A stretch of DNA of 15,274 bases from Spirochaetales bacterium. GTDB lineage: Bacteria > Spirochaetota > Spirochaetia > JAGLYY01. The stretch's first letter is position 1. Each line of letters starts with the position of its first letter. A model generated the notes under the pieces. It did no database searches and was not told the DNA's origin. It saw only the letters and a list, made by a program, of their open reading frames with translations. This document shows, one piece after another, positions 7,320 to 14,023 of this stretch. The DNA is taken from positions 1 to 15,274 of the forward strand of contig JAGLYY010000065.1 in assembly GCA_023131935.1 (NCBI GenBank), read 5' to 3'. Made by a program: the position numbers and the translations under genes.

Positions 7320-7958
7320 TTAAATATATTTTTCTGCTGTGAAAAAATTATCCTTCCGCCATCTGTACGGATTCTTCTGGATGTATTTCCGGACCCGCCT
7401 AAGGTCCTGGTTGTTACGTATAATATGATCATGGAAACGGGGTTGCCATTTAAAGGGAATGTTATTATTTTTCATTTGTTTTGTGACACCAATTTTAAAA
7501 CCACGAATAATTGATGCAATATTTTTGGATTGGGGACCAAATTTATTATTGGTTTCGGTTGGTTTCCGTTGGTTTCGGTTGATTTCCGTTGGTTTCAATG
7601 GTAGAGACGCAAGATTTTGCGTCTCTACAGGACCGTGCGTCTCTACAGGACCGTGCGTCTCTACGGGATCGTGCGTCTCTACGTTTGATTTATCAATTAC
7701 AATAATCCCATGCATATGATTCGGCATGATAACAAATTCATCCAATCGAACAAATGGGAAATGATTTGGAATTTCCAGCCAATATTGATATGCCGTCTTA
7801 CCAATTTTGGATAAAATCATTTCGCCATCAATTATGTCCCCAAAATAACATTCCCTGTTTTTTGTACAAATTGTAATGTAATAATATCCATTGGATGCAT
7901 AATCCCAATTTCTAAGGCGGGTTGATTCAATGCGGTATCTATCTTTATACAATGCCAT
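7320..7958 (-). CDS. REP-associated tyrosine transposase (RAYT, IS200-like Y1 HUH family) with an in-frame repeat insert
   Basis: Single-strand HUH endonuclease of the TnpA_REP type; in studied cases these cut DNA at REP hairpins. The 212-residue product shows a family N-terminus (RNWDYASNGYYYITICTKNR), the HUH motif His81-Met-His83 in IMPNHMHGIIVI, and candidate catalytic Tyr192 in RRVRKYIQKNP. Between the halves, residues 93-110 are three hexapeptide repeats (VETHDP, VETHGP, VETHGP), residues 111-119 are encoded by the 28-bp palindrome, and about 120-136 come from a 10-bp tandem repeat (TEINRNQRKPTE). Without these some 45 residues the protein is about 167 long, ordinary for RAYTs. The ATG at 7958 has AAGGA 8 nt upstream (7967-7971). 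The catalytic motifs are intact, but whether the protein folds with the insert is unknown. Truncated copies of the gene flank it on both sides. Confidence 0.9.
   Translation of the reverse strand: MALYKDRYRIESTRLRNWDYASNGYYYITICTKNRECYFGDIIDGEMILSKIGKTAYQYWLEIPNHFPFVRLDEFVIMPNHMHGIIVIDKSNVETHDPVETHGPVETHGPVETQNLASLPLKPTEINRNQRKPTETNNKFGPQSKNIASIIRGFKIGVTKQMKNNNIPFKWQPRFHDHIIRNNQDLRRVRKYIQKNPYRWRKDNFFTAEKYI
7551..7600. repeat. 10-bp tandem repeat inside the RAYT coding sequence (5 units)
   Basis: Five consecutive 10-mers of the form GGTTTCGGTT / GGTTTCCGTT lie at 7551-7600; the fourth begins GA and the last is degenerate (GGTTTCAATG). They are translated as part of residues 120-136 of the transposase. 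The unit is not a multiple of three, so gain or loss of one unit would shift the reading frame. The right-hand copy has only about three units (8187-8216). Confidence 0.85.
7601..7682. repeat. Palindrome plus three 18-bp units inside the RAYT gene (copy B)
   Basis: The palindrome at 7601-7628 is identical to copy A (12-bp arms, GATT loop). Three 18-mers follow at 7629-7682, two beginning AGGACC and one GGGATC. On the - strand the whole block is in frame and codes for residues 93-119 of the transposase without a stop codon. The palindrome arms read VETQ on one side and LASLP on the other. Confidence 0.93.
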
Positions 7959-8041
7959 TTTGAGAGTCCTTCAAATGCTTCAGTTATAAGTACAATAAAA
8001 ATGGCTTTGGCGCTTCAAAATAAACCTGTTTTTATCGGATA
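7959..8041. other. RAYT upstream region
   Basis: Apart from the RAYT ribosome binding site (AAGGA, 7967-7971, - strand) I see no gene here. The A+T-rich stretch on the - strand could hold a promoter, but no -35/-10 pair with normal spacing stood out. Homology to the RAYT gene resumes at about 8042. Confidence 0.4.
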
Positions 8042-8186
8042 CCTGATTGTTTCGTATAATATGATCATGGAAACGGGGTTGCCATTTAAAGGGAATGTTA
8101 TTATTTTTCATTTGTTTTGTGACACCAATTTTAAAACCACGAATAATTGATGCAATATTTTTGGATTGGGGACCAAATTTATTATT

Positions 8187-8216
8187 GGTTTCGGTTGGTT
8201 TCCGTTGGTATTAATT
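8187..8216. repeat. 10-bp tandem repeat in copy C (about 3 units)
   Basis: The same 10-mer family as at 7551-7600, with two clear units (GGTTTCGGTT, GGTTTCCGTT) and one degenerate unit (GGTATTAATT) before the palindrome. The lower copy number than in the intact gene shows that this tract has changed length. Confidence 0.75.
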
Positions 8217-8262
8217 GTAGAGACGCAAGATCTTGCGTCTCTACGGGAACGTGCGTCTTTAC
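8217..8262. repeat. Perfect 28-bp palindrome plus one 18-bp unit (copy C)
   Basis: Here the loop reads GATC instead of GATT, so 8217-8244 is a perfect 14+14 palindrome (arm GTAGAGACGCAAGA). A single 18-mer with two changes (GGGAACGTGCGTCTTTAC) follows at 8245-8262. It is the shortest of the three arrays. Confidence 0.92.
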
Positions 8263-8336
8263 GTTTGATTTTTCAATAATAATCCCATGCATAATCCCAA
8301 TTTTTAAGGCGTGTTGATTCAATGCGGTATCTATCT

Positions 8337-9671
8337 TTATACGATCCCGTATTCCCTGATCTTGTTGATGATGGTCCTCCGGGAGATGCCAAGCTCTTCC
8401 GCTGCTTTTGTCCTGTTGCCTTCCCACCGGTGGAGGGCATCAAGGATTGCCCGCCGCTCAAGGTCCTTTAAAGCTCTGCCCGATGGTTCAGGCCTCGATC
8501 CTGCTCTCCCCGAAACAGAAGATTGCAAATTGATCTTAAAGTCTCCCGCTGTCAGGGCCTGCCCCTCAGCGAAAATACAGGCCCGCTCAAGGAGGTTCTC
8601 CAATTCCCGGATATTTCCGGGGAAGTTATAAGAATGGAGTATAGCCATCGCCTCGCCATCCACCGATTCAATAGCTTTGCCCATACGGAGATTAAGGTCC
8701 TTGAGCAGGTTTCCGATTATTACCGGCAGGTCCTCCAGGCGGTCCCGTAGAGGAGGTAGATGAAAGCGGATAATATTCAACCTGTAGAAAAGATCTTCCC
8801 TGAACTTCCCCTCCCGAACCCGAGTCTCAAGATCTACATTGGTCGCGGCGATGATCCTTACATCCACCGGCAGGTCCCTGGCTCCCCCCAATCTTCGGAC
8901 TCTTTTATCCTGAAGGACCCGCAGAAGATTCACCTGCAGCTGCGGTGGTATCTCTCCAATCTCATCGAGAAAGATCGTGCCCCCGGTAGCCAGTTCAAAC
9001 ATTCCCGGTTTCTGCCGGTCAGCTCCGGTGAATGCCCCCTTTTCATAACCGAACAATTCACTTTCAACGAGGGTTTCGGGAAGGCCCCCGATATTCACCG
9101 GGATGAATGGACCGGAGGGATTTTGCGAGAGCTGATGGATTCTCCGCGCAAGGACCTCCTTTCCCGTACCACTCTCCCCAGTAATGAGTACTGTCGACCG
9201 TGTCCCGCCGATCTTTTCTGCCATCCGGTAAATATCCCGCATAACCTGGTTTTTTGTTTCCTGTTTCCCGGAATCGGTTTTTTTTATCTCTGCTGATACT
9301 TTTCGGCGAAGGATGTGCTCTTCAGCAATTCTGCGAAGGCGGATAAGAAGTTCTTCCGGATCGAAAGGTTTTACGATGTAGTCTTTTGCGCCGGTTTTCA
9401 TGGCCTCAACCGCGTCATGGATTTCCCCATGGGCTGAAATCATGATCACCGGGATATCAATCCCTTCACAGCGGATCCATTGGAGCAGTTCCATACCGCT
9501 AAAGCCCGGCATTTTCAAATCAAGAACTGCCGCGTCAAAAGGGGTATCTTCCAGATGCCGTCTCGCCGATAGTCCATTTTCCGCGCAGATTGTTTCAATA
9601 TCTTCCAGAGCAAGGTAGCGCTTAAGTGATTCTCTGATATTTTTTTCGTCATCGGCTATAAGTACTTTCAT
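8337..9671 (-). CDS. NtrC-family sigma54-dependent response regulator
   Basis: A 444-residue regulator with three domains. The receiver (1-120) has the acidic pair Asp7-Asp8, phospho-acceptor Asp51 in VLDLKMPG, Ser79 and Lys101. The AAA+ domain (about 140-375) has Walker A GESGTGKE (165-172), the sigma54 contact loop GAFTGA (212-217) and Walker B IFLDEIGE. A Fis-type helix-turn-helix at the C-terminus contains GNRTKAAEELGISRRTIINK. By family knowledge it hydrolyses ATP to open sigma54 promoters once phosphorylated, most likely by the kinase encoded just upstream; stop and start share one base (TAATG at 9671). The last valine codon and TAA stop are made of sequence from the RAYT remnant at 8042-8342, so the extreme C-terminus may have been altered, although only a few residues usually follow this point in the family. 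The target promoters are not visible in this window. Confidence 0.95.
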   Translation of the reverse strand: MKVLIADDEKNIRESLKRYLALEDIETICAENGLSARRHLEDTPFDAAVLDLKMPGFSGMELLQWIRCEGIDIPVIMISAHGEIHDAVEAMKTGAKDYIVKPFDPEELLIRLRRIAEEHILRRKVSAEIKKTDSGKQETKNQVMRDIYRMAEKIGGTRSTVLITGESGTGKEVLARRIHQLSQNPSGPFIPVNIGGLPETLVESELFGYEKGAFTGADRQKPGMFELATGGTIFLDEIGEIPPQLQVNLLRVLQDKRVRRLGGARDLPVDVRIIAATNVDLETRVREGKFREDLFYRLNIIRFHLPPLRDRLEDLPVIIGNLLKDLNLRMGKAIESVDGEAMAILHSYNFPGNIRELENLLERACIFAEGQALTAGDFKINLQSSVSGRAGSRPEPSGRALKDLERRAILDALHRWEGNRTKAAEELGISRRTIINKIREYGIV

Positions 9672-11002
9672 TATTCCGACCTCGGCAGGTTTACAATCGC
9701 TACGGTCCCGCCATTCTCCCGGGGTTCAAGATGTAAAGCCCCCCGGGCAGCCTCAACAAACCGCAGGGAAATAGCCAGACCGATACCCGATCCCTGTTCC
9801 TTCGTTGTATAAAAGGGGTTGAACAATTCAACATTTCCGGTGTCGGTGCTATTGCGAGGAAGCCCTTTACCACGGTCTGAGATAAGGATTTCTACCTGCC
9901 GTTTCTTTCTGACCACAGACACCTTTATTTCATCTCCCCCGCTTTCTCTTCCATTCTTTAAAAGATTTTCCACTACCGATCTGAATCGTAACCGGTCAAA
10001 CCGGATAAGGATCGTTTCTCTTTCTGCCGCGGATATTAGGATCGGACCTTCAAACCTTGCTGTTATTTCCCGTATCTCTTCGACCGCGTCAAACACTTCA
10101 GGATTTCCCACCGGGTCCTTCAGGTAATCCCCAACCCGGTCCGCGAGAAGCCGGAGGCGGTTAACCTCCTCATCGACAATACCGACCTCCCGCTGCCCCT
10201 CTGTCTCCATCCCCTTTTTTCCCTTTCCCTTATTAATAAAAAGTTTCTTAAGGATTCCGGTCTGTATAAGAATAGCACTCAAAGGGTTCTTTACCTCATG
10301 GGCCAGGGTCCGTGCTGCCATACCGAGAATAACAAGCTGTTTCTGCCCCAGTATCTCCTGCCTGTACCGGATGTTTTTAATGAGCAGGATTACCAGAATT
10401 GAAAGAACTGCCGCCGACAGGACCTCGGTAAAGATAAAACCAAGCAGTAAAAAGATCTGATGCTTCCAGTAATTGGGAATGGGAACTTCGAAATAGAGAA
10501 ACTGGACAGGAAAAGCGGGTGCAGGCTGAAGGCGGAAAAACCGTGCCCACCTGGCAGAGGGATAGAATCCCGTTTCTCTTACTAGAAGCAGGGTCCCATG
10601 TTCCCTGTTAAACTCCAGATACTCGCCATGCTCTGTTTCATCACTCAAAGGAAGAAAACCTGGGGCGGATCCCCGGGTAAAGAGGGAATCCCCTTCGGCA
10701 TTGTAGAATCCTATCCCTGTAAGCCGATCGCTGAAGGTTTCCCACAACCTCTCATTGAAATCATTGAAAGAAAGCGGACCGACCGGATCGTGGGGTTTTC
10801 GCATTGCCTCCCGTCCCGCATCAAAGACCGCTCCCGCGAAACGCTGGGTTTCATATATGGTAAAAGATTCCAATTGCCTCCTCCGCCCGTGGAAAACGAG
10901 GGCAGAGAGGAGACTGATAACAAGAAACAGAATGGAAGCGGAGAGAATAATGAGATTTTCCGTTTTCCGCTTTCGTCTGCCAACAGTATTCATAATCCGC
11001 AT
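9671..11002 (-). CDS. Membrane-bound sensor histidine kinase (NtrB-like catalytic core)
   Basis: A 443-residue kinase from the ATG at 11002. The frame is open up to a TTG at 11029, but AGGGGAG (11009-11015), 6 nt before 11002, marks the better start. A basic N-terminus precedes a membrane helix (about 16-36). Some 140 extracytoplasmic residues that I do not recognise follow, then a second helix (about 182-208, FLLLGFIFTEVLSAAVLSIL). The transmitter has no HAMP or PAS domain that I can see: H box LAHEVKNPLSAI with His235, N box VVENLLKN (Asn346), G1 SDRGKGLP and a closing GSGIGLAISLRFVEA. It should autophosphorylate on His235 and pass phosphate to Asp51 of the downstream regulator. It lies 44 nt after the permease gene, within the same apparent operon, so it may sense the pump's substrate or the envelope stress the pump relieves; that link is inference. 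Confidence 0.92.
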   Translation of the reverse strand: MRIMNTVGRRKRKTENLIILSASILFLVISLLSALVFHGRRRQLESFTIYETQRFAGAVFDAGREAMRKPHDPVGPLSFNDFNERLWETFSDRLTGIGFYNAEGDSLFTRGSAPGFLPLSDETEHGEYLEFNREHGTLLLVRETGFYPSARWARFFRLQPAPAFPVQFLYFEVPIPNYWKHQIFLLLGFIFTEVLSAAVLSILVILLIKNIRYRQEILGQKQLVILGMAARTLAHEVKNPLSAILIQTGILKKLFINKGKGKKGMETEGQREVGIVDEEVNRLRLLADRVGDYLKDPVGNPEVFDAVEEIREITARFEGPILISAAERETILIRFDRLRFRSVVENLLKNGRESGGDEIKVSVVRKKRQVEILISDRGKGLPRNSTDTGNVELFNPFYTTKEQGSGIGLAISLRFVEAARGALHLEPRENGGTVAIVNLPRSE

Positions 11003-11008
11003 TATAGG

Positions 11009-11015
11009 CTCCCCT
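11009..11015 (-). promoter_or_regulatory. Ribosome binding site deciding the histidine kinase start
   Basis: AGGGGAG on the - strand lies 6 nt before the ATG at 11002, whereas the upstream TTG at 11029 has no comparable site. The kinase therefore most likely starts at 11002. Confidence 0.7.
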
Positions 11016-11046
11016 GCTCCCTCGATCAACGGTTTTTAAAAGGCGA

Positions 11047-12237
11047 TTATTCGAAAGTTAGTGCCACAACAGGATCCAGCTTCGATGCCTTTATCGCGGG
11101 ATAGAGGCCGAAGAAAATACCGACAAAACTTGAAAAAACAAGGGCGATGAAAACCGCGGTAATATTCGGCAGAAATACCCAGCTCAACAGACTTGTTCCA
11201 AGATAACTCAGGAGAAGACCGGTTATTACTCCAAGGGCACCGCCGGAAAAGGTAAGACTCACCGCCTCCACTAAAAACTGACTTCGGATCACATTTGGAG
11301 AAGCCCCGAGAGCTTTTCTTATCCCTATTTCTTTCGTTCGCTCAACTACCGATACCAGCATGATGTTCATAATACCGATCCCACCGACAATGAGGGATAT
11401 TGCGGCGACCCCGCCAAGCAGAAGGTTCAAAATAGAGGTGATTCCCTCGGCCATCTCAGCGATTGTAGATGGAGAAATGACCCTGAAAGCATCGCTTGTT
11501 CCAACAAGCCCTGTTAGATAGGTCTCAATGTCCTCACTAACCGCGAGGACATCCGCGTCTGCCTTCGCGCCAATAGCATAGCGTCCGACAGTGTCGGAAC
11601 GCTGGAGCCTGCTTATATAAGTTTTGTAGGGGATATAGGCTGATGTATTAAATGACATCCCCATGGTATCTGATTGTTCTTCCAGGACCCCGATAACTTT
11701 GAAACTCTTTGCCTGTCTTCGAAAAACCCGTACATATTTCCCGGCAGCGTTTCCACCGGGAAAGAGGGTTTCCGCGACTTCAGAACCGAGGACGATAACC
11801 GCTTTCTTCCCCTGGTTATCCCTCTCAGTAAGAAAAACACCCTGGGCAAGGGTAGAATGGAATATTTCTGAAAAAGCCTCCTCTACTCCAAAAACTGTAA
11901 CACCTTCAAGTTCTTCCCTGCCATATTTCAGAAGGAAAGAGCCCTGTTGCAGGGGAATTGCCTGATTAATACCCGGGATCGCCTCTTCCATCTCCGCTGC
12001 TAATTCAGGAGTAAAATACCTGGCGGTGCTGGTATCCCCCTTTGTAAGAAAAACGGTAATCGTATCCGCCCCGGCCTGGGTGATTTCCGCTGTGATACTC
12101 CCCGTCGCGCTGCTGCCCAGGGAGGTAATTGTAATAACAGAGGCCACGCCAATAATAATGCCAAGCATTGAAAGACCGGTACGCAGCTTGTTTCTGGTAA
12201 AATCCTTCAGGGCTAATCTAATATTTTCAAGAATCAT
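11047..12237 (-). CDS. MacB-type ABC transporter permease
   Basis: A 396-residue permease with the MacB/FtsX-like layout: a short cytoplasmic N-terminus (ALKDFTRNKLRTGLSMLG), one membrane helix (about 20-42), a large periplasmic domain (about 45-265), then three helices near 270-300, 320-345 and 355-385. The stretch VERTKEIGIRKALGASP between the second and third helices is typical of the family, as is the ending KASKLDPVVAL. Family members do not move substrate through the membrane. They use ATP-driven motion to push periplasmic substrates out through an adaptor and a TolC channel, and both partners are encoded here. The ATPase is a separate gene (12234-12908) overlapping by 4 nt (ATGA), unlike E. 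coli MacB where the two are fused. GGGAGG lies 11 nt upstream of the start. The substrate is unknown. Confidence 0.94.
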   Translation of the reverse strand: MILENIRLALKDFTRNKLRTGLSMLGIIIGVASVITITSLGSSATGSITAEITQAGADTITVFLTKGDTSTARYFTPELAAEMEEAIPGINQAIPLQQGSFLLKYGREELEGVTVFGVEEAFSEIFHSTLAQGVFLTERDNQGKKAVIVLGSEVAETLFPGGNAAGKYVRVFRRQAKSFKVIGVLEEQSDTMGMSFNTSAYIPYKTYISRLQRSDTVGRYAIGAKADADVLAVSEDIETYLTGLVGTSDAFRVISPSTIAEMAEGITSILNLLLGGVAAISLIVGGIGIMNIMLVSVVERTKEIGIRKALGASPNVIRSQFLVEAVSLTFSGGALGVITGLLLSYLGTSLLSWVFLPNITAVFIALVFSSFVGIFFGLYPAIKASKLDPVVALTFE

Positions 12238-12908
12238 GCCGCTACAATCCTCCCATCAAAAAGATGAATTTTCCTCCGGCACATTGATCCGATCTCCGGA
12301 TCATGGGTAACCATGATAATCGTGTTTCCCTCATCGTGGAGTTCTTTAAAGAGGGTAAGGATCGAGTGTCCTGTTTCAGAATCAAGGGACCCGGTTGGTT
12401 CATCTGCTAGAATAAGAGTTGGCTCAGTAACAAGGGCCCGTGCAATCGCTACCCGTTGTTTCTGGCCGCCGGACAGTTCATACGGCCGGTGGGTTATCCG
12501 GTCAGAAAGGCCTACCCGTTCGATAGCTTCTTCTGCCCGTACCTTCCGGTCCTTTACCGGAATTCGCGCGTACATCAGGGGGGTCATAACATTTTCCAGC
12601 ACATTCAGCCGGGGCAACAGATTAAACTGTTGAAATATAAACCCAATCTTCCTGTTCCTGATCCCAGCTAGTTTTTTCTCATTAAAGGAGGAAACATCCT
12701 CTCCATCAATCTTCAAGTTCCCATCGGTGGGGGTATCCAAACATCCGATCAGGTGCATGAGGGTCGATTTACCGGACCCCGAAGGCCCCAGGATAGCCAC
12801 CATTTCCCCCTTATTTATGAAGAAATCAACCCCCCGCAGGGCCTTTACCGTGACATCTCCCATCTGGTAATGGCGGACAAGGTTTTCAGCGGTGATTATT
12901 GGAATCAT
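12234..12908 (-). CDS. MacB/LolD-type ABC transporter ATPase
   Basis: A 224-residue ATPase of the MacB/LolD group. Walker A is GPSGSGKST (41-49), the Q loop FQQFNLLP (Gln93/94), the signature LSGGQKQRVAIARAL (145-159), Walker B LILADEPTGSLD (165-176) and the switch His202 in VTHD. Length and motifs are complete. It overlaps the adaptor gene by 4 nt on one side and the permease gene by 4 nt on the other, so all three are probably made together. A GGAGG that sits inside the glycine codons ending the adaptor gene lies 6 nt before the ATG and serves as its ribosome binding site. It energises the permease of the same operon; which compound is exported is not visible in the sequence. Confidence 0.96.
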   Translation of the reverse strand: MIPIITAENLVRHYQMGDVTVKALRGVDFFINKGEMVAILGPSGSGKSTLMHLIGCLDTPTDGNLKIDGEDVSSFNEKKLAGIRNRKIGFIFQQFNLLPRLNVLENVMTPLMYARIPVKDRKVRAEEAIERVGLSDRITHRPYELSGGQKQRVAIARALVTEPTLILADEPTGSLDSETGHSILTLFKELHDEGNTIIMVTHDPEIGSMCRRKIHLFDGRIVAA

Positions 12909-14023
12909 TTACCTCCTCCTGAAGAACCACCCCTCATCCCTCCTCCCGGATGGGCGCCGCCGCCTATCATTCTGCTGCCGGGACCCTCAACAGGAAACCC
13001 GAACATCTGCAGAGGATTTGTCCCGGAAGCTCTCTCTTCCCCGGTTAACTCAGGAATCTCCATAACAAGATCTCCGGCGGAGAGCCCGGAAAGGATACGG
13101 TACTTTCCATTTTCATATTCGGAAACCTGTACCGGTTTCGGCTGAGGCACCCCCCCCTCTTCCGTGGGCGGTATCATCACAAGGGTCCGGCCGTTCATCT
13201 CCAGTATTCCCCGTTTATCGAGAATAAGGATGTCACCTGTATCACCAACCTCAATTTCCGCGATAAAGGTGAACCCCGGGAGAATTTCCGCCGGTGGATT
13301 ATCTATCCGGACCTCCACGTCAAGTACCGCGATCCCCTGATTCGTAACCCTGCTTTCGATGGGGAGCTCAGAGACTCTTCCGATAACCTCCAATTCCGGG
13401 AAAGCATCAAAGATGAAGCGGACTTCCTGCCCCACTGCCAGGTAGGGAACATCCATCTCATCAATTTCTACTGACCCCACAAGGGACGATGTGTCGATAA
13501 TCCTCGCAATGGGGGACCCCTGACTTATCCAGTCTCCGGTTTTAGCATTCACCGAAGAAATTGTACCCGCGAAGGAGGCGGTAAGTTTCCGTTTGTTCAC
13601 CTCCCCCTGTCTCATCTCAACCTCAAGCTCATAAAGGGTGATGTTCTTCCGGCTTCCGGAAATCCGCTCCTCCTCCAGGGCATACTCAGACTTCCTAAGG
13701 GCATACACTTCCGAGATGTCATCAAGACGGGCAATCAGATCCCCTTTGGACACCCGGAGCCCCTCTTCCGCTGTAAGTTCAACAATTTGACCTGATACGG
13801 GAAATTTAAGATCTTCAGTTTCAATAGGCTCAATGTTTCCGGAAACTTCGATAGTCTGGCTGAAAGCCACCTGCTCAACCTTGTAGGTCTTGCCGGTTGT
13901 CATCTCCCTGCCGTTTTTACTTCGGGACCCGGTTATCCCCAAAACTATTGCAATCACTCCAACCAGCAGAATAGCGGCTAAACTGCCAAACAGTATTGTT
14001 TTTCGTTTTCTATTCATTTTCAC
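12905..14023 (-). CDS. Periplasmic adaptor (HlyD/MacA-like membrane fusion protein)
   Basis: A 372-residue adaptor. A basic N-terminus and one membrane helix (about 8-32, no lipobox cysteine) anchor it in the inner membrane. The first half of the lipoyl domain is at about 74-101 (KFPVSGQIVELTAEEGLRVS), then a helical hairpin of only about 45 residues (102-147), then the second lipoyl half (SFAGTISSVNAKTGDWIS, about 150-167) and beta-barrel segments. It ends in a glycine-rich tail (GGGAHPGGGMRGGSSGGGK). By family knowledge it bridges the ABC permease to the TolC channel. The start is a GTG at 14023 that overlaps the upstream stop (GTGA), with GGGAG about 9 nt upstream; an ATG at 14017 is the alternative. 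The hairpin looks shorter than in E. coli MacA, judged by eye. Confidence 0.92.
   Translation of the reverse strand: MKMNRKRKTILFGSLAAILLVGVIAIVLGITGSRSKNGREMTTGKTYKVEQVAFSQTIEVSGNIEPIETEDLKFPVSGQIVELTAEEGLRVSKGDLIARLDDISEVYALRKSEYALEEERISGSRKNITLYELEVEMRQGEVNKRKLTASFAGTISSVNAKTGDWISQGSPIARIIDTSSLVGSVEIDEMDVPYLAVGQEVRFIFDAFPELEVIGRVSELPIESRVTNQGIAVLDVEVRIDNPPAEILPGFTFIAEIEVGDTGDILILDKRGILEMNGRTLVMIPPTEEGGVPQPKPVQVSEYENGKYRILSGLSAGDLVMEIPELTGEERASGTNPLQMFGFPVEGPGSRMIGGGAHPGGGMRGGSSGGGK

Larger units (their letters stand above)
8042..8342 (-). pseudogene. Internally deleted RAYT copy C
   Basis: About 300 bp match the RAYT gene from about 7406 to 7716 and again from 7902 to 7947. The sequence between (7717-7901, about 185 bp) is missing, which removes the HUH motif and shifts the frame. 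The junction falls on ATGCATA (8287-8293), a heptamer present at both deletion ends in the intact gene (7710-7716 and 7895-7901), so the deletion looks like recombination at a short direct repeat. The catalytic tyrosine region is also lost, because homology ends before it. At its other end the copy lacks the first codons of the transposase and is joined directly to the response regulator gene, supplying that gene's stop codon. Confidence 0.85.

Noticed and set aside
7146..8262. CRISPR array
   Set aside because: The 18-bp units are contiguous with no unique spacers between them, and no cas genes are nearby.
8182..8461. Two short - strand frames of 81 and 62 residues spanning the regulator-RAYT junction
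   Set aside because: They are out-of-frame readings of the regulator C-terminus continuing into the RAYT remnant, with no support as genes.
11051..11066. Sigma54 promoter upstream of the kinase gene (TGGCAC-N5-TTCG, - strand)
   Set aside because: The -24-like TGGCAC and spacing fit, but the essential GC of the -12 element is missing, and the bases encode the conserved end of the permease (VVALTFE).
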